DNA of 64,000 nucleotides from Balneola sp. (GTDB lineage Bacteria; Bacteroidota; Rhodothermia; Balneolales; Balneolaceae), in NCBI GenBank assembly GCA_002696035.1, contig NZQV01000020.1:71071-135070 (forward strand), read 5' to 3'. Position 1 is the first letter of the stretch, and every line of letters begins with the position of its first letter. The position numbers were made by a program, and so were the translations under genes. Positions 42,812-51,138 of this stretch are shown here, piece after piece. The notes beneath the pieces were generated by a model. The model made no database searches. It worked only from the letters and a program-made list of their open reading frames with translations, and was not told where the DNA came from.

Positions 42812-44977
42812 TTATTTGCTCTCCATCACAAAAACGCCATTCCAATTCTCTTCCGGCGGATCTGAACGCATCACCTTTGTACGCTCTATAAATATTCCGG
42901 ATGGATTTTTTTCATACCGTTCAAGTTGTTCTGCTGCTCTGAACTTTTTGAGGGCGGTATCCCAATCCTGAGCAACATATAATTGCAGGCCCTGTTCATA
43001 AAGTTGAATGCACTCCAGTGTTTGTTCGGAAACGGAATCACGCAAGCCTGCTATTTCGTAGACCTTCACAGGCGTAGTTCTGCCCTTTACCACAATGTTG
43101 TCAAGCATCCTGAATACGCAATCATCTCCAAACTCTTCGGCTTCCTGCTTGGTTGATTCTGTTACCATGGTGAACACTCCATACTGCTTTGCTCCACTCT
43201 CACAACGCGCCGCAAGGTTTACATTATCGCCCATTATGGTATAGTTGAAGCGGCGGGTTGACCCCATGTTTCCAGTTACCATATTTCCGGAGTTCATTCC
43301 TATGCGCTGCTGCATGTTGGTAACAATCTCAGGCCAGCCGTCTTTTTCCCATTTTTTACGCAGCTCGTCCAGTTGTTGATGCATGAGCTGAGAGGCAACA
43401 CAAGCCTGGTAGGCATGGTCTTCCATATACACCGGAGAGCCAAAAAAGGAAACGATCGCATCTCCAATGTATTTATCGAGTGTGCCTCCGCGGTCCGTCA
43501 GTATGTCTGTCATAGCGCTCAGATATTCATTGATAAGCTGAACTAATTCCTTGGCTTCCAGCTGTTCAGAAAAGGTGGAGAATGAGACGATATCACTAAA
43601 AAAGGCGGTCATGTGTATATCTTCTCCACCTAGTTGGGGCTCTTCACCAGATTCGATCATTTGGTTTACCAGGTCGGGAGAAACATAGGAGGCAAACATA
43701 CCCTTGATACGGCGTTTTTCCTTTTGCTCCAGGTAGTACTCATAGCTTATCATTCCGGCCTGGGTAAGGATCAGCGTAATCAACGGACCGGTTATAACCA
43801 TCAAAACATTATAATTCAGGAAAGCCCAAAAACTGATTCCGTAAAAACCGGCGCCCATTAAAACTGAAAAAATGATACCCCAGTTGGCGGTCTTGAAGTG
43901 TGCGATCACGGCAATCCCAAAGCTAAAGAAAACCATAATGAGCAAGGTGTACCATGCGCTGAAGCGCGAAATGTAGTTGCCGTCTAAAATAGTCTGGATG
44001 GCATTGGCGTGGATCTGATATCCCGGCCGTTCATTATTTCCCTGATTTGCGAAAGGGGTGGCATAAAAATCTTTAAGCAAAGACATGGTTGCACCAACGA
44101 TCACAATTTTGTCTTCAAATGTTCCCTGTGCAAGATGACCTATGTTAGGATCGTCGAAACTGTTTACGCTGACACCCAATCCGGATTCAAACACCGTGGT
44201 ATAGCTTGAATCATCGATTACTTCATCCAGTGAAATTTCGGGGAAAGTACCTTCTGGTCCATAATAATTTATGTAGAATGAATTTGGCCGGTCTTTAAGG
44301 ATCTGGTAGTCACCTAAAGTGAAATATGGATCACCGCTGGGTCCGATAGGATCAATGGAATCGTAGGGAATGTCTTTATACTCCCGAATAGTCTCCAGCC
44401 CCAAACGGTAATAGTTAGTACCTAAATGATTGTGACCAAAGTGATAGGTTCGAACGGCTCCATCCAGATCGGGGTGAACCCGCACCAAAGCCACGCGATT
44501 TGGATTCCCGGAAGTAAGTACCGGCGTGGGAAACATGGGGGAGTAGGAATCTGATACGTTGGATATTTCACGCTGTATTTCTCCCGAAAGGATAACATTT
44601 TTATGCTGACGCATGGCCTCTGCAAATAGGCTGTCATTCTTAGTATCGTATAGATCGGGATTGTCAAAAACAACGTCAAATGCGATAACTTTTGCGCCGG
44701 CCTTATTCAGGTTGTGTACAAGCCTGGCGTAAATATCAGTGGGCCAGGGGTATTTTTGGGGAATTTCTTCATCTGCCTGCTGACTGATGGCTACCAGTAC
44801 AATAGGCGACTCGGAGACATCAAGTGGCCCGCGGTGTTCAAAAAGCTGATCGGTGTGTTTGAGCTGAATATTTTGAACCGGCCTGATGAACATCAAAAAG
44901 AAAGAAAGCACAAAACCCCCCGTTGCGATAGCAAAAAGGACGGCTATTCTTAGGGGTTTTTTTCGGGGTTTAGCCAT
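42812..44977 (-). CDS. CHASE2-domain adenylate/guanylate cyclase
   Basis: A 721-aa class III cyclase. One N-terminal helix (IAVLFAIATGGFVLSFFLMF) is followed by a periplasmic CHASE2 sensor of about 300 residues (SPIVLVAISQQADEEIPQ, AKVIAFDVVFDNPD, VIVGATMSLLKDFYATP). Three closely packed helices come next, around residues 345-410. The catalytic domain has the metal-binding AFFSDIVSFSTFSEQLEA, GTLDKYIGDAIVSFFG and FNYTIMGDNVNLAARCESG. It would make cAMP (or cGMP) in response to an envelope signal. A short helical tail follows. Its start is 5 bases after the stop of the outer-membrane protein gene, ending a four-gene operon. No cAMP-binding protein is in the window. Confidence 0.9.
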   Translation of the reverse strand: MAKPRKKPLRIAVLFAIATGGFVLSFFLMFIRPVQNIQLKHTDQLFEHRGPLDVSESPIVLVAISQQADEEIPQKYPWPTDIYARLVHNLNKAGAKVIAFDVVFDNPDLYDTKNDSLFAEAMRQHKNVILSGEIQREISNVSDSYSPMFPTPVLTSGNPNRVALVRVHPDLDGAVRTYHFGHNHLGTNYYRLGLETIREYKDIPYDSIDPIGPSGDPYFTLGDYQILKDRPNSFYINYYGPEGTFPEISLDEVIDDSSYTTVFESGLGVSVNSFDDPNIGHLAQGTFEDKIVIVGATMSLLKDFYATPFANQGNNERPGYQIHANAIQTILDGNYISRFSAWYTLLIMVFFSFGIAVIAHFKTANWGIIFSVLMGAGFYGISFWAFLNYNVLMVITGPLITLILTQAGMISYEYYLEQKEKRRIKGMFASYVSPDLVNQMIESGEEPQLGGEDIHMTAFFSDIVSFSTFSEQLEAKELVQLINEYLSAMTDILTDRGGTLDKYIGDAIVSFFGSPVYMEDHAYQACVASQLMHQQLDELRKKWEKDGWPEIVTNMQQRIGMNSGNMVTGNMGSTRRFNYTIMGDNVNLAARCESGAKQYGVFTMVTESTKQEAEEFGDDCVFRMLDNIVVKGRTTPVKVYEIAGLRDSVSEQTLECIQLYEQGLQLYVAQDWDTALKKFRAAEQLERYEKNPSGIFIERTKVMRSDPPEENWNGVFVMESK

Positions 44978-44982
44978 TGGGT

Positions 44983-47751
44983 TTAAAAACTGTACACATA
45001 TCTGAGCTGGACGATACGATCATTCTGAATGTTCTGCTTGCTTACGTTGGTTAGGTTGGCATCAAAGACCAAAGAATGATTTTCTGTGATGTTGTATCGG
45101 GCGCCAGCCTGAATCACAAAAGTCCCAAATGAAGACGTGGTTACGTTATCATTCAGTACAAAATAGTCGTCGTAAGGATTATCGTTCGTGGTTTGGTCGC
45201 TGTCGCAGCCGCTGGAATCGCAAATATCAAAAGAGCGAGATTCGGTTTTATTATTAGTGAAAGCCAGCCTGCCGTTAACGCTCAAAGAATTGCCCATAAA
45301 ATACATTTGTCCGCCCACGTACATTCCGGAGATCTTAAACTTACTCTGTCCACTCCCTGATTCAGTGTTATTATACGTATAACCCAGTTGAGTTTCGAGG
45401 GGTGAATTTCTGAACCGGGATGTGAGGTTCAGGGAAATCGCCGTGCTTTTAACATCACCAAAGGCGAATACTTCATCTGTTGTTTTCATATTGGTGATAT
45501 TGAGTGAGATATCGTTCCGGGCATTAAAGGCAATAAATTGCTGGGTGATGGAAGAAGTTAAATTGAGGGTATTGTTACGCCGGGGAGTAGGGGTTGTCAG
45601 AGTGACCAAAGTATCCTGCCCGTTTATGGTGCGTTGTTCCTGTCGGATATTGCGAACGGCCGCATTTTTCAGATCACCGCTGAGTAAATAATTCTGGCGA
45701 TCAATTCCATTATCGCGGTTTCGGTATCGCAATCCAAAACTAACGCGGGGCAGGTCGCGGTTAATGGGATACCAACTCAGATTCGTTCTGTATGAGTTGG
45801 TATTGATGGTCGCATCTTTTGTGTTGGATACATTGTCGTTCAGGTTTTCATAACCCAATGTCACATAAAGTTGTTTTGAAAGCAGATTAAACCGGTCTGA
45901 AAGTGTGAAACCGGCAATATCTTTTCGGATGGTTGAATTTGCCAGGGAGTTAAAGTTAGGACCTATCCAGCGATATTGAGCCCTGAAACGGTTATTTGGG
46001 TAGTTAAAAGAGACCTCGTTGCTGTTGGCGATCAAACTTGTTGGGAAAAAGGGTTCTGCCGAAAACTCGCCATTATCTTCCGAGAGATTCAAGGGCAGCA
46101 CATTCATGTTTTCATTCACAATAATGAGCCATGAAATTTGCTCAAGCAGATCGCTGGTGCTTTGATCTATATCGAAGCCAAGGTCTGAAGCTCGTTCCAG
46201 CGTAAGGGGGCCATCATAAATATTATTATTAACGGCGCTAACCACAGTTTCCGAATTAAAGCGGATACGATTTTCATCAAAACCCATTTTCAGGTCTCCG
46301 CCTACCACCACATTCCCTTTAGGCTTTACATTACCGGAACGTACGGTAAGGCGATCCGGATTTGAAGCCAGTGAATCCATATCCGCATCACTCAGGTTAT
46401 TTTGAAGCGTGGGATCGTAGCCGGCAAGATCGGAGTAATTGCGAACATTGAAGATGGAGGTTGTATCATCCTGAATTTTAAGAGCATGGAAGCCGATCTG
46501 AAATTTATCTTCATTCCCGAAACTGAGTCGCCCCCCTGTGATCTTTCGTTGAAAGTTGCCTCTTCCACGGTTCTGATACGTTAGAAAGTAGTTTCTGTCT
46601 ACTACTGAATCTGCCCCAATAACCACGTTCTCCACGATCAGGCTGTCATATAAATTGGTGATGCCTCTTTCCAGGTCTCCATACATAAATTGCAGATTTA
46701 TGTTTTCATCCAGAAGATGCAGAGAAGTGTTTAGCCCATGGATCCTGCGTCCGGAAATGGTGAACGGGCTCATAGTGGGAAATACGTGCCCGGCTTCAAA
46801 ATTCCAGATATCACGGTATCTGAGGTTTACACCGTACCGGTTTTGGGGTTGAAGTCTTGGGTCTGCCTGGGAGGTCAGGTAGCCATGTGCGGAATACCGG
46901 AAATCTCCGTATTGACCTGAAATCCGTGTTCGGCCCGTATAAGCATTGTTGATGTCACCGGCTATAACCTGATTTCGAGCGGTTAGTTCAACCCGCCCCT
47001 GAGGAATGCTGGAAGGGCCAAATCCCCGGAAGGAAGCTTCGCCGGGGGTAACAACAGCAAAACTCCAGTCGGTTACAGCAAAGGTTTGGTCTTCTGTTTC
47101 GTACTCCAGGGAAATGGTTTGCTGCCCACGTGGTAAGTTTTTTGCGACATAAGAAATGTAGTAGGCGCTGGTGTCGGCTTGGTCGGTAACATCAATGCCA
47201 TTTATCAAAAGCTTAAATTCGCCCGGTTCTATCGACTCAGTATCATAAAACAAAGCGATAGCTATGATGGTATTTCCCTGAGCAACACCGGAGCCGGGCT
47301 CAGGAGATAGAATGTTGTAATCAATTCCCTGAAGCTGTTCTTTAGGCTCCTGTTGTTCATTAAGTTCCTCAACCAATTCGACTTCAACGGGGTTTTGGGA
47401 AGGTAAATTTGTGGGGTAGTACAATATCTCACCTGAGTTGAGAGTGATCTCGAGGTAATATTCGATCGTACTGGAGTTATTGTTCTCGGGATTCAGGAGT
47501 GCATGAAAGCTGCCAGCCTCGTATCTGACTTCTTGTTGTCGGTAACTCAGGGCACCATCATAGCGGAAGTAGAGTACGGCTTGTTGAAAATCCGATTCTG
47601 AAATACCCGGAACGTTAAACGTTAGTGTATTTACCTGGCCCCGTTCTAAAGCTACAGGAGCCTGATGCTGGATGTTGAACTGTGCACTTACAGCAGTGGA
47701 AGTGACTGCAAAAACCAACAGTAAAAAGAGTCTTCTGTTTACCCCTTCCAT
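44983..47751 (-). CDS. outer-membrane beta-barrel protein with N-terminal Ig-like region
   Basis: A 922-aa exported protein. A signal peptide (LFLLLVFAVTSTAVSAQ) is followed by about 230 residues with beta-sandwich character (NTLTFNVPGISESDFQQAVL, ILSPEPGSGVAQGNTII), then about 660 residues of alternating strands with aromatic girdles. It closes with VSKQNIQNDRIVQLRYVYSF, whose final phenylalanine is the usual outer-membrane barrel end signal. I recognise no named family. It follows the FecR-domain gene by 50 bases and is 5 bases from the cyclase. As the surface-facing member of the operon it could feed a signal to the cyclase (inference). Confidence 0.75.
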   Translation of the reverse strand: MEGVNRRLFLLLVFAVTSTAVSAQFNIQHQAPVALERGQVNTLTFNVPGISESDFQQAVLYFRYDGALSYRQQEVRYEAGSFHALLNPENNNSSTIEYYLEITLNSGEILYYPTNLPSQNPVEVELVEELNEQQEPKEQLQGIDYNILSPEPGSGVAQGNTIIAIALFYDTESIEPGEFKLLINGIDVTDQADTSAYYISYVAKNLPRGQQTISLEYETEDQTFAVTDWSFAVVTPGEASFRGFGPSSIPQGRVELTARNQVIAGDINNAYTGRTRISGQYGDFRYSAHGYLTSQADPRLQPQNRYGVNLRYRDIWNFEAGHVFPTMSPFTISGRRIHGLNTSLHLLDENINLQFMYGDLERGITNLYDSLIVENVVIGADSVVDRNYFLTYQNRGRGNFQRKITGGRLSFGNEDKFQIGFHALKIQDDTTSIFNVRNYSDLAGYDPTLQNNLSDADMDSLASNPDRLTVRSGNVKPKGNVVVGGDLKMGFDENRIRFNSETVVSAVNNNIYDGPLTLERASDLGFDIDQSTSDLLEQISWLIIVNENMNVLPLNLSEDNGEFSAEPFFPTSLIANSNEVSFNYPNNRFRAQYRWIGPNFNSLANSTIRKDIAGFTLSDRFNLLSKQLYVTLGYENLNDNVSNTKDATINTNSYRTNLSWYPINRDLPRVSFGLRYRNRDNGIDRQNYLLSGDLKNAAVRNIRQEQRTINGQDTLVTLTTPTPRRNNTLNLTSSITQQFIAFNARNDISLNITNMKTTDEVFAFGDVKSTAISLNLTSRFRNSPLETQLGYTYNNTESGSGQSKFKISGMYVGGQMYFMGNSLSVNGRLAFTNNKTESRSFDICDSSGCDSDQTTNDNPYDDYFVLNDNVTTSSFGTFVIQAGARYNITENHSLVFDANLTNVSKQNIQNDRIVQLRYVYSF

Positions 47752-47801
47752 ATTAAAATTATTGATTGAACTTAAGCTGAACCCAAAAAGGCAATAGTGT
47801 C

Positions 47802-48548
47802 CTAATTGTCATTTTTCTCGTATAGATCGATAGAAATTTCACGCAGTTGTCCGTTTGCATCACGGAATCTCAATATCAGTTCTTTCTGAATGAGATCGTT
47901 TTCATTCATTTCCTCATAGCCGTCATCGAGGTTGGAAATTTCTTCATCAGAAAGCGTTCCGGAATTGATTTCATTGCCTTGTTCATCAACCCGCGCAAAC
48001 ATTTTTTCAAATAAGGATACCGTTTGTCCGGAGTTAATAGCTGTAACATCAACCTGACCTTCCTTAACCCATACAAAACCATCTGAACGGTTACCAAAAT
48101 TTGTTCCTTTTACGGAGGCAAGAGAACGGTTGGTGGCTACTTCAAAATCATTACCGCCCTGTGGCTGAACCTCAAAAAAGACCTCTCCACGATCGAGTTC
48201 AATTCGGGTAGACATCTCTTTTGAGGATGTGCCCACTTCACCCCTTAAAATCAGCAGGGAGCTTGGCTTAACTTTAGCAACGCTTTTATCCATAAAAACC
48301 ACCAATGCAAAACCTTCCTCATGAGTGATGAGTGAGTCGCCGCTAAAAAGTTGTTCCCCGATGTTTTCTTCCGGATCCAGCATCAGATTCTTATCAATTT
48401 CCAGATTTGTCAGCTCCACAGAAGGTTTAAAGTGTTTTACGATGGCAATGGGGCGGTCTGCTTTGTTGAATGCCAATTCGGATGAAACCAATCCCAGGAC
48501 AACTATTAAAAAGAGAAAGGTGTAGAAATATTCAAAAGTCCGTTTCAT
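47802..48548 (-). CDS. FecR-domain periplasmic protein
   Basis: A 248-aa protein with one N-terminal membrane anchor (EYFYTFLFLIVVLGLVSSEL) and a FecR-type beta domain. The family pattern is visible as GDSLITHEEGFALVVFMDKS, STRIELDRGEVFFEVQPQGG and FEVATNRSLASVKGTNFG, followed by WVKEGQVDVTAINSGQTVSL. No sigma factor or TonB receptor is nearby, so it is not a classical Fec regulator. FecR domains also occur fused or next to CHASE2 proteins elsewhere. I start at the ATG at 48548, which is preceded by AAAGGTGAAC, a rare Shine-Dalgarno-like stretch; the GTG at 48557 is an alternative. Confidence 0.85.
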   Translation of the reverse strand: MKRTFEYFYTFLFLIVVLGLVSSELAFNKADRPIAIVKHFKPSVELTNLEIDKNLMLDPEENIGEQLFSGDSLITHEEGFALVVFMDKSVAKVKPSSLLILRGEVGTSSKEMSTRIELDRGEVFFEVQPQGGNDFEVATNRSLASVKGTNFGNRSDGFVWVKEGQVDVTAINSGQTVSLFEKMFARVDEQGNEINSGTLSDEEISNLDDGYEEMNENDLIQKELILRFRDANGQLREISIDLYEKNDN

Positions 48549-48559
48549 GATGTTCACCT

Positions 48560-49765
48560 TTAATTTTCCTGAAGGATTATTTCTTCATCCTGGATTTTTT
48601 GGAGTAGTTCTTCCAGCTTCAGAGAGGCAGAAGCTCCCGAAAATTGCTGTCCGTCATATTCAACTGCTTCCAGCCTGAATCCTTGCTCTTGAAGTCGTCG
48701 GAAAGATTCTTGTCCCAGTAATTCGATCAATACTCTCCGTGTTTCTTGTGATAATGCAGCATTTTGCCCTGAAGGTGTATTTGCCTGCCCGGCCGGGTCA
48801 ATCAATGTGAAAGACCATGCCTCTGATAGCACAACATTCTGACTTGAGCTGGATCGTATACTGCTTCTAACTTGCCAGAAATAGGTCTTTCCACGTTCAA
48901 GTGATTGTACCCCCGAAGTTGGAAACTGGTAGTTATTGCCCTGAACGTAGGTGTCAAGGTTTTCAAATTCAAGCAATGATCCTCCATCAGCCAGGGGTTC
49001 AGAGCTGGTTGCACTCTGTAATAATGTTTCAGGGCTATCCTGTTCGTTATCTTCAACTACGATCAATCGGTAAGTTACATTACCACTCCCTTCCCACGAA
49101 AACTGTGGATAGGGATTAGTGATCTCTGTTTGGTTTCCAATGATATCTCCCGGCGCGCGTAAAATGATCTCACTTTCTTCTATAGTTCCGGAACGTGCAT
49201 CTCTGGTAAGCCCTATTTCGGCCACGTCGCTTGCTAATATTTCCCGCCCATGAGCATCACTGACCGTAAAAATAGTTACCTCTAAAGAATAGGTATCCTG
49301 GGGAAGGATGGTAGAGCCGGAAAGTTCACCGATCAGATCATCACCTTGAGGGGTAAGACCACCGGAAAAACTGACGGTTTCATCAATGCCCGGAAATCGT
49401 TCGTTGGCCACATCATTGTTTGTGATATATACAGATTGATAGGGGCGGAGAGAAAAAGGACGATTTGCTTCCTGCGTATACTCCAGAAGAGTCCCTTTTT
49501 GTGCAGAAGAGACAATAATTTCAAGAAAAAGATCTTCAACTAGCTGATCACTTTGGTTCTCAATGGTGACTGCTACCAAGACGGGGCCACTGCCATCTGT
49601 GCTCACGCCCAATTCTGTAAAACTGAGAACCTGGGCATCCTGAATGAGTGCGCTTGGCTCTACGGTAAGATCAATATCCTGGGCATGAACTAATTTTTCA
49701 GGAACAACATTGATAATGAGTAGTATGAGAACAGTAGGTAGTAATTTTGAAAATCTCTCAAACAT
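48560..49765 (-). CDS. secreted protein of unknown function
   Basis: A 401-aa protein with a signal peptide (LPTVLILLIINVVPEKLVHA). The mature part looks like consecutive beta-sandwich modules: LVAVTIENQSDQLVEDLFLE resembles a CARDB-like fold, and NPYPQFSWEGSGNVTYRLIV with GKTYFWQVRSS resembles fibronectin type III or similar. The C-terminus LIELLGQESFRRLQEQGFRL and EELLQKIQDEEII is helical. I do not recognise the family. It is the first gene of the FecR/barrel/cyclase operon, 11 bases before the FecR start, and may be its ligand-facing or assembly component (inference). Confidence 0.65.
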   Translation of the reverse strand: MFERFSKLLPTVLILLIINVVPEKLVHAQDIDLTVEPSALIQDAQVLSFTELGVSTDGSGPVLVAVTIENQSDQLVEDLFLEIIVSSAQKGTLLEYTQEANRPFSLRPYQSVYITNNDVANERFPGIDETVSFSGGLTPQGDDLIGELSGSTILPQDTYSLEVTIFTVSDAHGREILASDVAEIGLTRDARSGTIEESEIILRAPGDIIGNQTEITNPYPQFSWEGSGNVTYRLIVVEDNEQDSPETLLQSATSSEPLADGGSLLEFENLDTYVQGNNYQFPTSGVQSLERGKTYFWQVRSSIRSSSSQNVVLSEAWSFTLIDPAGQANTPSGQNAALSQETRRVLIELLGQESFRRLQEQGFRLEAVEYDGQQFSGASASLKLEELLQKIQDEEIILQEN

Positions 49766-49887
49766 TGCAACTCCGAATTTAAATTATATTGACTAATTGT
49801 AAAATATAAGGAGCATACAAACAAGCATAGGATAGGAAGTCTAATATTTATAAAAGGCTTTTGTAAAGATTTGCACCCTTATTTAAA

Positions 49888-49923
49888 CAAAAAAAGCCGT
49901 ATTCTTTGAAAGAATCGGCTTTT
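49888..49923 (-). terminator. rho-independent terminator after tRNA-Ala
   Basis: Read on the minus strand, AAAAGCCGATTCTTT pairs with AAAGAATACGGCTTTT (one bulged A) and ends in a run of T. It starts directly after the tRNA-Ala 3' end and faces the start of the secreted-protein gene. Confidence 0.85.
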
Positions 49924-49924
49924 G

Positions 49925-49998
49925 TGGAGCTACGGGGATTCGAACCCCGGACCTCTTCGCTGCCAGCGAAGCGCTCTAGCCAGCTGAGCTATAGCCCC
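49925..49998 (-). tRNA. tRNA-Ala (GGC anticodon)
   Basis: 74 nt. The acceptor GGGGCTA pairs with TAGCTCC, and the discriminator is A. The D-arm is AGCTCAGCTGGCTAGAGC. The anticodon stem CTTCG/CGAAG encloses CTGGCAG with anticodon GGC. The T-arm is CGGGGTTCGAATCCCCG. CCA is not encoded. The acceptor G3-U70 alanine identity pair is present as G opposite T. Confidence 0.96.
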
Positions 49999-50007
49999 TT
50001 AAGACTC

Positions 50008-50039
50008 GAAAGATACCCTTAGTGTTAAAACTATGCTAA
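50008..50039 (-). promoter_or_regulatory. probable promoter of tRNA-Ala
   Basis: On the minus strand TATCTTTC (50015-50008) resembles TAnnTTTG, and TTA stands 21 bases upstream (50039-50037) where TTG is expected. The spacing is the same as for tRNA-Ser and the SRP RNA. The box is 9 bases from the tRNA. Confidence 0.5.
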
Positions 50040-50063
50040 TGATATTTAGATTTTTTTTTCTTT

Positions 50064-50083
50064 TGATACACTCAGTAGTATCA
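50064..50083. promoter_or_regulatory. inverted repeat upstream of the OmpA gene
   Basis: TGATAC (50064-50069) and GTATCA (50078-50083) flank 8 bases. TTGATA at 50063 and TATTTT at 50085 sit at promoter-like spacing, so the palindrome may be an operator or a leader hairpin. The start codon is 66 bases downstream. Confidence 0.3.
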
Positions 50084-50149
50084 TTATTTTCTATCAAATA
50101 AATAAATGATTTAACCCCTAATAAATAATCCAATTGGAGAAATATTAAT

Positions 50150-51055
50150 ATGAAACGAATTATCCATCTTCTCGTTCTTTCACTTTTCTTAGTAGGTGGG
50201 ACCGTGGTCCAGTACGGGTGTAGTAGTCCGGAACCTGCTGTAGAGGAACCTGTTGATAGCGACGGTGACGGTCTTACCGATGCTGAAGAAGCTGAACTAG
50301 GTACCGATGCAAACTCAGCAGACTCTGACGGCGACGGCCTTACCGATGCTGAAGAAATCAATGAATATGAAACTGACCCTATGAATCCTGACACTGACGG
50401 TGACGGGCTTTCTGACGGTGACGAAGTAAACTCTTATAACACAGATCCTAACAGTACTGACTCTGATGGCGATGGCCTTTCAGACGGTGATGAAGTTAAT
50501 GAGTATAACACAGATCCGAACAATACTGATTCTGACGGTGACGGCCTGAGTGATTATGACGAAGTCATGACGCATGAAACCGACCCTAATAATGCAGATT
50601 CTGACGGTGACGGATTCACTGACTCTCAGGAATTAGATATGGGAACAAACCCAACCGACAGCAGCGACCCTGTATACCTTGATGAAGAATCTCTGGGAAC
50701 AGTTTACTTTGACTTTGACCGCTCAAACATCCGCAGTGATGCAGAAGAAACATTGATGGAAAATGTTGAAGTACTTAAAGATGCTCCTGCTTTCCGTGTT
50801 CGTGTAGACGCTTACACCGATCATGTTGGTGGAGATCAGTACAACTTGCGACTTAGTCTTCGTCGTGCCAACTCTGTAGTTGAATTCTACGTTGACAATG
50901 GCATTTCTGAAGATCGCATTCAATCTGAAGGAAAAGGTAAAGCACCTGTTGAATGTACTGAAGCTGAGCAAGATGCAAACACTCCTGGTTGCCAGCGCAA
51001 CCGTCGTGCAGAATCTCACCCGATCAGCACTTTACAGTACGCACCTGGTAACTAA
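50150..51055 (+). CDS. OmpA-family lipoprotein with thrombospondin type 3 repeats
   Basis: A 301-aa outer-membrane lipoprotein. The signal peptide ends in a lipobox (VVQYGCSS), so Cys24 or so is lipidated. Residues about 36-175 are six thrombospondin type 3 repeats of 23 residues (DSDGDGLTDAEE, DTDGDGLSDGDEVN), whose aspartates bind calcium. Residues about 185-290 form the OmpA C-terminal peptidoglycan-binding domain (GTVYFDFDRSNIRSDAEETL, DAYTDHVGGDQYNLRLSLRR), ending CQRNRRAESHP in place of the usual NRRVEI. GGAG stands 14 bases upstream of the ATG. It anchors the outer membrane to the wall. A strong terminator follows. Confidence 0.92.
   Translation: MKRIIHLLVLSLFLVGGTVVQYGCSSPEPAVEEPVDSDGDGLTDAEEAELGTDANSADSDGDGLTDAEEINEYETDPMNPDTDGDGLSDGDEVNSYNTDPNSTDSDGDGLSDGDEVNEYNTDPNNTDSDGDGLSDYDEVMTHETDPNNADSDGDGFTDSQELDMGTNPTDSSDPVYLDEESLGTVYFDFDRSNIRSDAEETLMENVEVLKDAPAFRVRVDAYTDHVGGDQYNLRLSLRRANSVVEFYVDNGISEDRIQSEGKGKAPVECTEAEQDANTPGCQRNRRAESHPISTLQYAPGN
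50255..50660 (+). repeat. 69-bp tandem repeats inside the OmpA gene
   Basis: Six imperfect copies of a 69-base unit that encode the calcium-binding repeats. Successive units share long stretches such as CTGACGGTGACGG, so slippage or recombination could change the copy number. Confidence 0.8.
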
Positions 51056-51077
51056 GTTTATCAGCTAAAAAAACTTT

Positions 51078-51115
51078 AAAAGGCTCGCCTCATTTAATTG
51101 AAGCGAGCCTTTTTT
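51078..51115. terminator. bidirectional terminator between OmpA and GH97 genes
   Basis: AAAAGGCTCGC (51078-51088) pairs with GCGAGCCTTTT (51103-51113), and T or A runs lie on both sides. It is 22 bases after the OmpA stop and 24 before the convergent GH97 stop, so it can serve both. Confidence 0.92.
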
Positions 51116-51138
51116 ATGTTTGATAAATTAATTCAGGA

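Noticed and set aside
47802..48548. Fec-type sigma/anti-sigma iron uptake locus
   Set aside because: FecR domain present, but no ECF sigma factor and no TonB-dependent receptor with plug domain next to it.
50255..50660. possible CRISPR array
   Set aside because: The repeats are in frame and encode calcium-binding thrombospondin type 3 modules.
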